Below are positions 57,357 to 64,000 of a stretch of DNA of 64,000 nucleotides, one piece after another. Source of the DNA: SSC4 sp964443225. GTDB lineage: Bacteria > Chloroflexota > Anaerolineae > SSC4 > Amarolineaceae. The notes below the pieces were generated by a model. It saw only the letters and a list, made by a program, of their open reading frames with translations. It was not told the origin of the DNA and did no database searches. The stretch lies in assembly GCA_964443225.1 (NCBI GenBank), contig CAYUCC010000018.1, positions 13,834-77,833 on the forward strand. Reading direction: 5' to 3'. The stretch's first letter is position 1, and every line of letters starts with the position of its first letter. The position numbers and the translations under genes were made by a program.

Positions 57357-57391
57357 CAGGGTTGCCAACTTTTAAAAAGTTGGCAACCCTG
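57357..57391. repeat. GCCAACT palindrome, copy 6
   Basis: Perfect 16-bp stem (57357-57372 with 57376-57391), loop TAA. It lies between the beta-helix stop and the ATG at 57404, ending 2 bp before the GGAGG ribosome site. Confidence 0.85.
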
Positions 57392-57403
57392 ATGGAGGAC
57401 AGC

Positions 57404-57655
57404 ATGAGCCAGCCCGCAACGCCAGCAACCACAACCCTCACCTTCGTCGTGCGCTTCTGGCGCGAGTGGTCTCAAGGACAGCTGCGCTGGCGCGGTCGCG
57501 TCGAGCATGTGGAGAGCGGCCGGCAGGCGAACTTCCTGGCGATCGAGGACCTGCTGGGCTTTTTCCGGCGCTTTGGTATTGGCACGGTTATCCCCACGGC
57601 CGGCAGGCGAGAGGACGACCCAGGCAGAGGGGAGGCGTGCCAGGGTGCCAAATGA
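57404..57655 (+). CDS. Small conserved-looking protein of unknown function
   Basis: 83 residues from ATG 57404, with GGAGG 7 bp upstream. The core FVVRFWREWSQGQLRWRGRVEHVESGRQANFLAIEDLLGFFRRFGI is compact, aromatic and basic. It suggests a small alpha/beta fold, and I believe similar small proteins occur in related bacteria. The tail is polar. No signal peptide, unlike its neighbours. The palindrome directly before its ribosome site could affect translation. Confidence 0.65.
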   Translation: MSQPATPATTTLTFVVRFWREWSQGQLRWRGRVEHVESGRQANFLAIEDLLGFFRRFGIGTVIPTAGRREDDPGRGEACQGAK

Positions 57656-57744
57656 GAAAAGCGAAACTCCAACCATAACGCGGTCCACGTGTCTCCGTAG
57701 TGAAACCTCCTCCCATGTTCCACGATTTTCCCGTTGCCAACCCC

Positions 57745-57773
57745 TTGACCTGGGCCAATTTCTCCTGTAGAAT
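57745..57773 (+). promoter_or_regulatory. Promoter of the lectin-like secreted protein gene, long leader
   Basis: TTGACC (57745-57750), a 17-bp spacer and TAGAAT (57768-57773). The start is near 57780, giving a leader of about 225 nt before ATG 58005. The leader contains GAAAGGAGGTAAGC at about 57889 without an obvious ORF, and no riboswitch class that I recognise. The rest of the 57656-58004 gap shows nothing. Confidence 0.65.
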
Positions 57774-58004
57774 TGAATCAGCGCCCTTCTGACCGATTCA
57801 CCACACCAGAGGCCGGTTCCATCAATCCATAAAAACCAGGTATCCGGCGTGAATCGGATGTCGTCCCCAAACCCGTCCGCTCGACGAGAAAGGAGGTAAG
57901 CCACTGCTCAACACCGCTACAGGTGCTTTCCGCTGCTGTTCATTGGGAAGAGGTAAGCTGAAGTCTGAACGCCCTCTCCATTCGGTGAGAAAGGAGCCTC
58001 ACTC

Positions 58005-58820
58005 ATGCAACGCAAGAATATCGTTCGTGTCCTCGTTGTGTTTGCTTTACTGTTGGCGGTGCTCGGCGCGACGGTCGCTGAAGCCGATTCGCCAGACCTG
58101 CTGAACTGGAGCGACAATTTTGACAGCTATGCCACCGGCAGCCAGATGCACGGCCAGGGTGGCTGGAAGGGCTGGGACAATAGCCCAGCGGCCGGTGCGC
58201 TCACCAGCAGTGTGCAGGCGCGCAGCGCGCCCAACTCGGTCGACATCCTCGGCGCCTCTGACCTGGTGCACGAATACAGCGGCTACACCAGCGGGTCGTG
58301 GGTTTACAAGGCCTGGCAGTACGTGCCGAGCAACTCCGCCGGCCAAACCTATTTCATTCTCCTCAACACGTATAATGACAGCGGCCCCTACAACTGGTCG
58401 ACCCAGGTTTGTTTCGATGTGACAGCGGGTATGGTCTACGACACCACCGGTGCTACATGTACTGGCACAAGTTCATTGCCAATTGTGTACAATCAGTGGG
58501 TGGAAATTCGCGTGGAGATTGACCTGACTGCTGACACGCAAATGGTTTATTACAACAACCAACTGCTTTTCCAGGACACCTGGACAGGTCATGTCAGCGG
58601 CAGCGGTGCGCTGAACATCGGCGCCGTCGATCTGTTCGCCAACGGCGCGGACACGGTTTTTTATGACGACATCAGCCTGATGCCGCCATCACCGACCGCA
58701 GTCACGCTGAGCAGCCTGCAGGCTGGTGTACCGGGTGTGCCGGCCCTCCCCATCGCGGTGCTGCCGGTGGCAGCCGGCATGGTGGCGGCTGCGTTGTACG
58801 CGTGGCGACGCAAGGCGTAG
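58005..58820 (+). CDS. Secreted lectin-like protein with C-terminal membrane tail
   Basis: 271 residues from ATG 58005 with AAAGGAGCC upstream. Signal peptide at 1-27 (VLVVFALLLAVLGATVAEA). The mature part (WSDNFDSYATGSQMHGQGGWKGW, WVEIRVEIDLTADTQMVYYNNQLL, TVFYDDISLM) fits a concanavalin-A-like jelly roll. The C-terminus PTAVTLSSLQA, hydrophobic helix (VLPVAAGMVAAALYAW), RRKA repeats the design of the beta-helix protein, implying the same surface-anchoring route. Confidence 0.82.
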   Translation: MQRKNIVRVLVVFALLLAVLGATVAEADSPDLLNWSDNFDSYATGSQMHGQGGWKGWDNSPAAGALTSSVQARSAPNSVDILGASDLVHEYSGYTSGSWVYKAWQYVPSNSAGQTYFILLNTYNDSGPYNWSTQVCFDVTAGMVYDTTGATCTGTSSLPIVYNQWVEIRVEIDLTADTQMVYYNNQLLFQDTWTGHVSGSGALNIGAVDLFANGADTVFYDDISLMPPSPTAVTLSSLQAGVPGVPALPIAVLPVAAGMVAAALYAWRRKA

Positions 58821-58836
58821 GACCTGTTGCGGGTCG

Positions 58837-58871
58837 CAGAGTTGCCAACTCTTAAAGAGTTGGCAACTCTG
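58837..58871. repeat. GCCAACT palindrome, copy 7
   Basis: Perfect 16-bp stem (58837-58852 with 58856-58871), loop TAA. It lies between convergent stop codons. Confidence 0.85.
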
Positions 58872-58898
58872 ACGATGACCACCAGCCCACACTGTGGG

Positions 58899-59912
58899 TT
58901 ACGCCACCGCCTGCAGTACCCGCAGCGCGCGGATCGTGACCCACGGGTTGGGCTGCTTCTTTGGGCCAAAGTCCACCCACGTCTTGCCGGTGTAGTCGTA
59001 CTCCAACGCCCAGCGGCCTGCCGCATCCTGTTTGCCCCGGATCAGGTCGAGCACAGCGGCCAGGCGGGGGTCACGGCTGTAACCGAGCGCCACCAGTGCC
59101 TCGACGTTCTGCAGCAGGTCGGCGACGTAGAAGACAGGGAAGCCGAACTTCCACCAGTTGCTGCTCGGCTTCTCGGCCCAGCCGTTGGGGTAGTCGGCCC
59201 GCACGGGATCGGTGCCTAGCAGGAAGGCGATCCCGTGCCCGATCGCCCGTTCCATGATGGGCGTGCGCCGGTCGGCCGGCCAGCGGCCCAGCGCCAGCAT
59301 CACCTTGACCCCGCCCCAGGCGCACGACAGCTTGTTGTTCGCCCCACAGGCGAAAGTCGGCCCGCACTTGCCCGCGTAGTAGCGGACGGCTGCGTCCCTT
59401 TGCTCCAGCGGTGCGATCCCCTCGCCCGTGACGCTGCGCGCAAGCCAGTCGAAGGCTTTCTCCAGCCGCGCGTCGGTGCAGCCCAGCTCGAGCAGCGCCC
59501 AGCACAGGTTGCCGTGGAGACAGTCGGCCGTCCCCGACGCCGTGGTGGTCGTCGAAAACTGCCCACCGGGCGTCAAGGCATGATCCAGCACGTAGGTGCA
59601 GGCGGCTGGGATGCGCGGGTCTTCGTCCACCGAGGCGCCCAGTTGGGCCAACAGGATGACCGACCAGACGGTGGCGCGGTACTTGGGGTTGTAACCCGGC
59701 CCGGGCTCGACCCAGAAACCCGCGGGGTCCATCTGGTCGAGGATAGCTGCAATCGGCCCGGCGCGATGGGCCTCACGGCGGGCGGTGGCCATTTGCGGGT
59801 CGTCCGGTGCCAGGTCGCACAGATCGCGCAGCGCCAGATAGCGCACACCGGGTGCGTTCGTATCCAGCAGCCACGGCAGTGGGTCGCCTCTGAGTTGATC
59901 TTGCCAGGACAT
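58899..59912 (-). CDS. Alpha/alpha-toroid (prenyltransferase/squalene-cyclase-like) protein
   Basis: 337 residues from ATG 59912 with GGAAGGAG upstream; a longer frame runs through the palindromes and is rejected. Repeated helical units include YLALRDLCDLAPDDPQ, YRATVWSVILLAQLGAS, CLHGNLCWALLELG and DPRLAAVLDLIRGKQDAAGRWALEYDYTGKTWVDFG. The QDAAGRW and GWAEKPSS type motifs recall terpenoid-cyclase toroids without the catalytic DxDD. It has no signal peptide. The function is unknown; it may bind or process a carbohydrate or prenyl ligand. Confidence 0.75.
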   Translation of the reverse strand: MSWQDQLRGDPLPWLLDTNAPGVRYLALRDLCDLAPDDPQMATARREAHRAGPIAAILDQMDPAGFWVEPGPGYNPKYRATVWSVILLAQLGASVDEDPRIPAACTYVLDHALTPGGQFSTTTTASGTADCLHGNLCWALLELGCTDARLEKAFDWLARSVTGEGIAPLEQRDAAVRYYAGKCGPTFACGANNKLSCAWGGVKVMLALGRWPADRRTPIMERAIGHGIAFLLGTDPVRADYPNGWAEKPSSNWWKFGFPVFYVADLLQNVEALVALGYSRDPRLAAVLDLIRGKQDAAGRWALEYDYTGKTWVDFGPKKQPNPWVTIRALRVLQAVA

Positions 59913-60033
59913 GGTTTTGGCGCTCCTTCCACTGTCACGTACCCCACCGAGACTAACCTCTGAATACATTTTCTCCGGTTCGTTGTCTTCTGTCAAGGGG
60001 TCGCCAGGCTCACAGCGCTGTTGGCTGAGCCCC

Positions 60034-60048
60034 AGAGTTGGCAACTCT
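60034..60048. repeat. Half palindrome, copy 8 (truncated)
   Basis: AGAGTTGGCAACTCT equals the right arm of copy 7 without its partner. It runs directly into TTGACACCCCGGCGCGAT at 60048-60065, the block also found at 54879-54896. Confidence 0.6.
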
Positions 60049-60065
60049 TGACACCCCGGCGCGAT
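60048..60065 (+). promoter_or_regulatory. TTGACACCCCGGCGCGAT block, copy B
   Basis: Exact 18-bp copy of 54879-54896, here between a half palindrome and copy 9. It suggests a duplicated composite module rather than a chance promoter. Confidence 0.45.
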
Positions 60066-60069
60066 GCAA

Positions 60070-60098
60070 GGTTGCCAACTTTTGGAAAGTTGGCAACC
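60070..60098. repeat. GCCAACT palindrome, copy 9
   Basis: Perfect 13-bp stem (60070-60082 with 60086-60098), loop TGG. It lies in the divergent gap between the toroid protein and the Ig-like gene. Confidence 0.85.
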
Positions 60099-60118
60099 CT
60101 GGTGGCGGGAAGCTGTTG

Positions 60119-60151
60119 TTTTTGACACTTTTTTGACAGGCCTGCGCGACA
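60119..60151 (+). promoter_or_regulatory. TTTTTTGACAC tandem motif, copy C
   Basis: TTTTTGACAC then TTTTTTGACAG (60119-60139), followed by GCCTGCGCGAC. It aligns with copy A at 54864-54896 (T-GACAC twice, then GCGCGAY). It lies about 100 bp before the secreted Ig-like gene, the same relative position as copy A. Confidence 0.5.
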
Positions 60152-60253
60152 CTGGTTGCGGTGGTGTCTTCCGCAGCGGGCGCCGGTCATGGTTAACACT
60201 GTGACCGACAGCGCCAATCCATGTTAGAAGCATATGACACGAGGAGGCCTATC

Positions 60254-60631
60254 ATGTTAACTTCACTTCTGCTCTGCGTAACGCTCGTCTCGTTGGCTAT
60301 TGCGCCGGCCATGCCCCCGCCTAACCGGCCGCCTGTCGCCAACGACGACGTCGTCATCGTTCAGTACCAGCCGGATTACGTTGACATTCAGGTGCTGAAG
60401 AACGACTTCGACCCTGAAGGTGCTCCGTTGACAGTGGTTGGTGTGCCGTCGGCGGACGGCGGCAAGCCGGTCATCCTCAAAGGCCGCTTCATTCGAGTCT
60501 ACCTGCCACCTGAGATGGCCGCACCCGATTCGGTTCCTCCGATCTATCTACTCGCCGAGGGCACCTACCTTGTCTCGGATGGCGTGAATGTGAGCATGGC
60601 CGGGTGGCGTATTCTCTTTGAACCAAAGTGA
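60254..60631 (+). CDS. Small secreted Ig-like (cadherin-type) domain protein
   Basis: 125 residues from ATG 60254 with GAGGAGG upstream. Signal peptide at 1-20 (SLLLCVTLVSLAIAPAMP). One Ig-like domain of the bacterial type follows: RPPVANDDVVIVQYQPDYVDIQVLKNDFDPEGAPLTVVGV. Such domains are usually part of long adhesins; a free single domain is unusual. No C-terminal anchor. Confidence 0.8.
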   Translation: MLTSLLLCVTLVSLAIAPAMPPPNRPPVANDDVVIVQYQPDYVDIQVLKNDFDPEGAPLTVVGVPSADGGKPVILKGRFIRVYLPPEMAAPDSVPPIYLLAEGTYLVSDGVNVSMAGWRILFEPK

Positions 60632-60754
60632 GACTGGTGAATACCTGGCGCTTTGACATTTGGCACGGCCAGGCGCTCCAGCCAGTATCAGGGTGTGATC
60701 TCCATGAGTCCCCCGGGCACGGGGCAGGTTTGCAGGTCAACCTGTTCTGTGATG

Positions 60755-60792
60755 ATTTAGGGCAATTGCCTTATAAGGCGATTGCCCTAAAT
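60755..60792. repeat. Long perfect hairpin in the 60632-61237 gap
   Basis: ATTTAGGGCAAT (60755-60766) pairs with ATTGCCCTAAAT (60781-60792). Inside, after one T/G mismatch, GCCTTATAAGGC is itself a palindrome. About 18 of 19 positions pair with essentially no loop. There is no T-tract. Confidence 0.75.
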
Positions 60793-60856
60793 TCTTGCCG
60801 ACAAAGGCCTGACATTCGCCCTGGAGCCAGAGCCGGCCGACTTCGTGACGGTTGCC

Positions 60857-60903
60857 GCATGGCAAAGTTGCCAACTCTTAAAGAGTTGGCAACTTTGCCA
60901 TGC
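60857..60903. repeat. GCCAACT palindrome, copy 10
   Basis: Perfect 22-bp stem (60857-60878 with 60882-60903), loop TAA. Upstream of the FG-GAP gene. Confidence 0.85.
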
Positions 60904-60960
60904 CCACCACGTAACCGGCCCGTTCCAGATCGGCCAGCGTCATCTGCCGTGCGTGGCCAC

Positions 60961-61064
60961 GCTGTGCGCAGCGGGCCGCGCACAGCCCGAGGAGGGCCGC
61001 ACGCCCACGTGCGGCAGCCGTCCGCATCTGGGGATGCGGACTCCTCCCACGGAAAAGCGTGGGA
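60961..61064. other. Cluster of four perfect hairpins upstream of the FG-GAP gene
   Basis: In order: GCTGTGCGC/GCGCACAGC (60961-60986), GCCGCACG/CGTGCGGC (60996-61015), TCCGCATC/GATGCGGA (61021-61040) and TCCCACG/CGTGGGA (61045-61064). Stems are 7-9 bp with 4-8 nt loops. No known riboswitch is recognised. Hairpin-rich ends of IS200/IS605 elements look similar, but no transposase gene is nearby. It may be a structured leader RNA. Confidence 0.6.
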
Positions 61065-61237
61065 AACCGCGCGTCACTTTGCCCCACACCAATCGTCATC
61101 ACGATTGTCAGCAAGCGCTGATAACCTTGTGTGCTCCCTGCGCAGGGCGCCGTTCATCGCGCTACCTTCCCCACGCCGGATCGCGTTTGTCCCGTGACGA
61201 CCGCCGTGACGAAGAGGATGCGCCAGGAGGTTGTACC

Positions 61238-63658
61238 GTGAAACGGTTCTTGCGTACCACTGCGGCAGCATGGCTGGCCGTTGTCCTCGTGTTGGGCATG
61301 GTCAGCCCCTCGATGTCTGTTCAGGCCGCCAGGCCCACCGACGCCTCTCTGCGGCCCAACCTGATCGCTGGCGGCATCCTGCCCGCCGCGCCAGACACGA
61401 GCATCTACGGCAGCGCCAACCTGGCGGGCCTGGGCGCCGTCCTGGCGGGTGTGGGCGACGTCAACGGCGATGGTTATGAAGACGTGGTTGCCGGCGCGCC
61501 CTATTATCGCGGTCCGAGCGGGTCGCACGAGGGGCGGGCCTATCTGTTCCTCGGATCAACGTCGGGCCTGCAAACTACCCCGGCCTGGACGGTCGCCGGG
61601 AGCTACCCCGCCTGCGGGAACTACTACTGCAACCTGGGCAGCGAAGTGGGCGCGGCGGGTGATGTGAACGGCGACGGCTATGCCGAGGTCATCGTGACGA
61701 CGGGGCGCTGGTCCAACGGCCAAACCGACGAGGGCCGGGTCTCTGTTTATTACGGCTCAGCGACCGGCCTCGGCGCAACGCCAGATTGGACCGCCGAAGG
61801 CAACCTGTTCCGGGGCTATTTCGGCCACATGCCCGGTACAGCCGGCGACGTCAACGGGGATGGCTACGACGACATCATCGTCGGCGCGGGCGCCAGCTAC
61901 GGCGTCGGATTCAACAAGGCGTTCGTCTACCTGGGCTCGTCCACCGGCCTGTCGTGCGGCGCGGGGTGTCCGGTGGACGCGACGGCCGCCGCGGCCTGGA
62001 CGTTCACCCTCCCCCAGGCCACCGCCAACGTGGGCGGCGGGGTCGGGACGGCCGGGGATCTCAACGACGACGGTTTCAGCGACGTGTTGGTGGGCGCACC
62101 GCTCTACGACGATGGCGCCAAAGTGGATGCGGGCATGGTTTGGGCGTTCTTCGGTTCCAGCGCCGGACTGAGCAGCACGCCGATCTGGTCCATAGTTGGG
62201 GATCAGGCCGGCGCCCAATTGGGCTACGGGCTCGGTACGGCGGGTGACGTGAACGGCGATGGATGCGCTGATTTCCTCGTCAGCGCACCGCGCTATGACA
62301 ACGGGCAGACCGACGAAGGGCGGGTCTATCTCTACCTGGGTTCGGCGGCGGGACCGGTCGCGAGTCCAGCCTGGATCGGCGAACCTGACAAAGCCGCCAC
62401 GGCCTACGGCAGCGCCGTCCACACCCTGGGTGATCTCAATCGCGATGGTTTCGCCGACGTCGTCATCGGCGGCCCCGAATGGGACGGCGACAGCCTGAAC
62501 AACGCCGGCAAGGTCTGGGTCTACCCGGGCTCCACCGCCGGCCTGGCCGGTGCGGCGGCGTGGACCGCCGACAGCAGTCAGGCCAACGCGACGCTGGGCG
62601 TTGCAGTCGGGGCCAGTGACGTCAACGGCGATGGCACGCCCGACCTGCTGGCGGGCGCGCACCAGTACGACCAGGCTTACAACGACGGCGGGGCAGTCTT
62701 CGTCTATCACGGGACCAACCACCCGCCCGTCGCCGAGGCCAACGGTCCCTACACCGCCGCCGAGGGCAGCAGCATCACCCTCGATGGCACGGCCAGCGCT
62801 GACCCCGACCCCGGCGACACCCTGACCTACGCCTGGGACCTGGACAACGACGGCGTCTACGAGACGCCGGGCGCCACTCCCAGCTTCAGCGGACTCGACG
62901 GCCCCGCCAGCCACCCGCTGGCCCTGCAGGTGTGTGATGGCCAGGCCGCGTGCGGCAGCGATACAGCCACGGCGGACGTGACCAACGTCGCCCCCACGCC
63001 CGAGGCCGGCGCGGAGGTGACGGTCTATCGCAATGAATCCGTTTCCCTGGCCGGCACCTGGACCGACCCCGCCGCCACCCTCGACGAACCCTACACCTGG
63101 ACCTGGGACCTCGACGGCGATGGCACCGCCGACGTCAGCGGAACCGACGCCTATGGCACGACGGCATCTGCCACCACGGCCTTCGCCACCGAGGGCGTCT
63201 ACGACCTTGCCTTCACGGTGACCGATGCGGACGACGACACCGGCCAGGACAGCGTGTCTGTCACCGTGCGCAACCATGCGCCCGACTGCAGCGCGGCTGC
63301 CGCGAGCCCGGCTGTGCTCTGGCCGCCCGACAACAAGTTCGTGCGGGTGAATATCGGGGGTGTCACCGATGCCGACGGCGACCCGCTGACCCTGACCGTC
63401 ACCGGCATCCGCCAGGATGAGCCGGTCGGCACAGGCAATTCGGCGCCGGATGGCAAACGAATCGGCGCCGCGTTCGCCAGGCTGCGGGCCGAGCGGCTCG
63501 GCCGCGGCGATGGCCGCGTCTATCACGTCTACTTCACGGCCGGCGACGGGCATGGCGGAACCTGCACGGGCGAGGTGCGCACAAGCGTGCCGCGCGACCA
63601 GGCCAGGCCTGCGGTGGACGGCGGCCCGCTCTACGACTCGACGGTGCCGACGCCGTAG
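61238..63658 (+). CDS. Secreted FG-GAP / PKD repeat protein
   Basis: 806 residues from GTG 61238 with CAGGAGG upstream; the frame extending to 60845 crosses palindromes and hairpins. Signal peptide at 1-31 (AAAWLAVVLVLGMVSPSMSVQA). Seven FG-GAP blades, each with a calcium loop of the DVNGDGYED type (GDVNGDGYEDVVAGAP through SDVNGDGTPDLLAGAH), form an integrin-like propeller at about 60-490. Two PKD domains follow (ITLDGTASADPDPGDTLTYAWDLDNDGVY; WTWDLDGDGTADVSG). A C-terminal domain has AVLWPPDNKFVRV. No membrane tail, so it is probably released or bound non-covalently. Confidence 0.9.
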   Translation: MKRFLRTTAAAWLAVVLVLGMVSPSMSVQAARPTDASLRPNLIAGGILPAAPDTSIYGSANLAGLGAVLAGVGDVNGDGYEDVVAGAPYYRGPSGSHEGRAYLFLGSTSGLQTTPAWTVAGSYPACGNYYCNLGSEVGAAGDVNGDGYAEVIVTTGRWSNGQTDEGRVSVYYGSATGLGATPDWTAEGNLFRGYFGHMPGTAGDVNGDGYDDIIVGAGASYGVGFNKAFVYLGSSTGLSCGAGCPVDATAAAAWTFTLPQATANVGGGVGTAGDLNDDGFSDVLVGAPLYDDGAKVDAGMVWAFFGSSAGLSSTPIWSIVGDQAGAQLGYGLGTAGDVNGDGCADFLVSAPRYDNGQTDEGRVYLYLGSAAGPVASPAWIGEPDKAATAYGSAVHTLGDLNRDGFADVVIGGPEWDGDSLNNAGKVWVYPGSTAGLAGAAAWTADSSQANATLGVAVGASDVNGDGTPDLLAGAHQYDQAYNDGGAVFVYHGTNHPPVAEANGPYTAAEGSSITLDGTASADPDPGDTLTYAWDLDNDGVYETPGATPSFSGLDGPASHPLALQVCDGQAACGSDTATADVTNVAPTPEAGAEVTVYRNESVSLAGTWTDPAATLDEPYTWTWDLDGDGTADVSGTDAYGTTASATTAFATEGVYDLAFTVTDADDDTGQDSVSVTVRNHAPDCSAAAASPAVLWPPDNKFVRVNIGGVTDADGDPLTLTVTGIRQDEPVGTGNSAPDGKRIGAAFARLRAERLGRGDGRVYHVYFTAGDGHGGTCTGEVRTSVPRDQARPAVDGGPLYDSTVPTP

Positions 63659-63688
63659 CGCCCTGCGCGCTGTTCATATCAAAACACG

Positions 63689-63726
63689 AACTCCCCACCG
63701 GCCCTGGTCGGTTGGGGAGTTCTTTG
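63689..63726 (+). terminator. Intrinsic terminator after the FG-GAP gene
   Basis: AACTCCCCACCG (63689-63700) pairs with CGGTTGGGGAGTT (63709-63721) over about 12 bp with one bulge. CTTTGTT follows. It lies 30 bp after the stop. Confidence 0.8.
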
Positions 63727-63770
63727 TTCCCTATCTTTGCGCATGAGGTCGCGCAATCTGTTGGTGCACA

Positions 63771-64000
63771 TCAGGAGGACGCTTTTGTCTCCAGGAACAG
63801 ATCTTTCCGCACTTCCCCGTCCGGCGCGGGGATGGCCTGCGTGAAGCTCTCCGTGCTGTTCATGCGCCGCACGATGAACCCTGGCAGCCAGCGGAACATC
63901 CCTCCCGGCCCCACCTGGCTCTGGTGGCAAGCCGACGCCCGCTGTTTGACCTCCACGTAGCGGCTGACGTCGATGCGCACGTGCGCAGGCGCCTCCCAGC
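63771..64000 (-). CDS. PIG-L/LmbE family deacetylase, C-terminal part (cut by window edge)
   Basis: Last 75 or so residues of a gene entering from the right edge, ending at a stop at 63771-63773. RIDVSRYVEVKQRASACHQSQ is typical of the end of PIG-L/MshB-like zinc deacetylases, followed by FRWLPGFIVRRMNSTESF. The catalytic part lies outside the window, so the substrate (N-acetylglucosaminyl conjugate or other) is unknown. Convergent with the FG-GAP gene. Confidence 0.65.
   Translation of the reverse strand, partial: WEAPAHVRIDVSRYVEVKQRASACHQSQVGPGGMFRWLPGFIVRRMNSTESFTQAIPAPDGEVRKDLFLETKASS

Noticed and set aside
57780..58004. Known riboswitch in the lectin-like leader
   Set aside because: No consensus of the c-di-GMP, cobalamin, TPP or SAM classes could be found by eye.
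50211..60903. Palindromes as ordinary rho-independent terminators
   Set aside because: They lack T-tracts, and several lie in divergent gaps upstream of promoters or next to ribosome sites.
60950..61070. IS200/IS605 (TnpB) remnant
   Set aside because: Hairpins are suggestive, but no TnpB or TnpA residues could be recognised in any frame, so it is left as an unexplained structured region.
60845..61237. N-terminal extension of the FG-GAP protein
   Set aside because: The frame runs through a palindrome and four hairpins; a GTG with an AGGAGG site and a proper signal peptide starts at 61238.
61757..63553. 598-codon open frame on the minus strand
   Set aside because: Mirror of the FG-GAP repeats; the glycine/alanine-rich translation is a by-product of repeated GACGGCGATGG-type codons.

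Overview
The window is GC-rich bacterial chromosome. It carries only core metabolic and envelope genes plus a secreted-protein region, with no phage, plasmid or intact transposase genes. The gene content suggests a Chloroflexota bacterium, possibly Anaerolineae/Caldilineae-like. The pointers are an FMN riboswitch ahead of a RibXYZ-type riboflavin ABC transporter (a system described from Chloroflexus), a MoxR/DUF58/DUF4129 operon, GTG/TTG starts, and many short dispersed intergenic repeats. This assignment is an inference from gene content; no rRNA or tRNA gene was seen to support it.

Layout. 1-5.3 kb: a purine/nucleoside-type ABC importer (permease cut by the left edge, ATPase, BMP lipoprotein) on the minus strand, divergent from adenine deaminase. 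5.4-10 kb: a DUF1269-type membrane protein, an unknown protein, a PlsC-like acyltransferase, a cold-shock gene with a terminator inside its leader, and a PfkB kinase. 10.1-14.7 kb: MoxR-DUF58-DUF4129 operon and a methyltransferase. 14.7-18 kb: FMN riboswitch, terminator, ribX-ribY-ribZ. 18-31.4 kb: a long, tightly packed run of plus-strand genes: AlaX-like editing protein, MBL hydrolase, TPR protein, phosphoribosyltransferase, prfA, prmC, HAD phosphatase, TsaC, glycosyltransferases, rfaE1/rfaE2 and murJ. It joins translation/tRNA quality genes to envelope glycan genes.

31.4-50 kb: mixed housekeeping genes (methyltransferase, arylamine N-acetyltransferase, RidA, ATP-grasp, TumE-like toxin-antitoxin pair, coaBC, ygfZ-lipM-DUF503, gyrA with an AlbA_2 ATPase, murI, a glutamine-amidotransferase-like hydrolase, glycogen phosphorylase). 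The gaps hold several low-complexity or palindromic repeat families. 50-64 kb: a large SARP/AAA/TPR regulator, a SnoaL-like protein, HicBA, then an island of secreted or surface proteins (beta-helix, lectin-like, Ig-like, FG-GAP/PKD). Almost every gap in this last part carries a palindrome with the core GCCAACT..AGTTGGC. Two of these gaps also share a T6-GACAC tandem motif.

The strongest candidates for something undescribed are this covarying palindrome family with its associated GACAC motif, the terminator between promoter and start codon of the cold-shock gene, and the cluster of four hairpins upstream of the FG-GAP protein.
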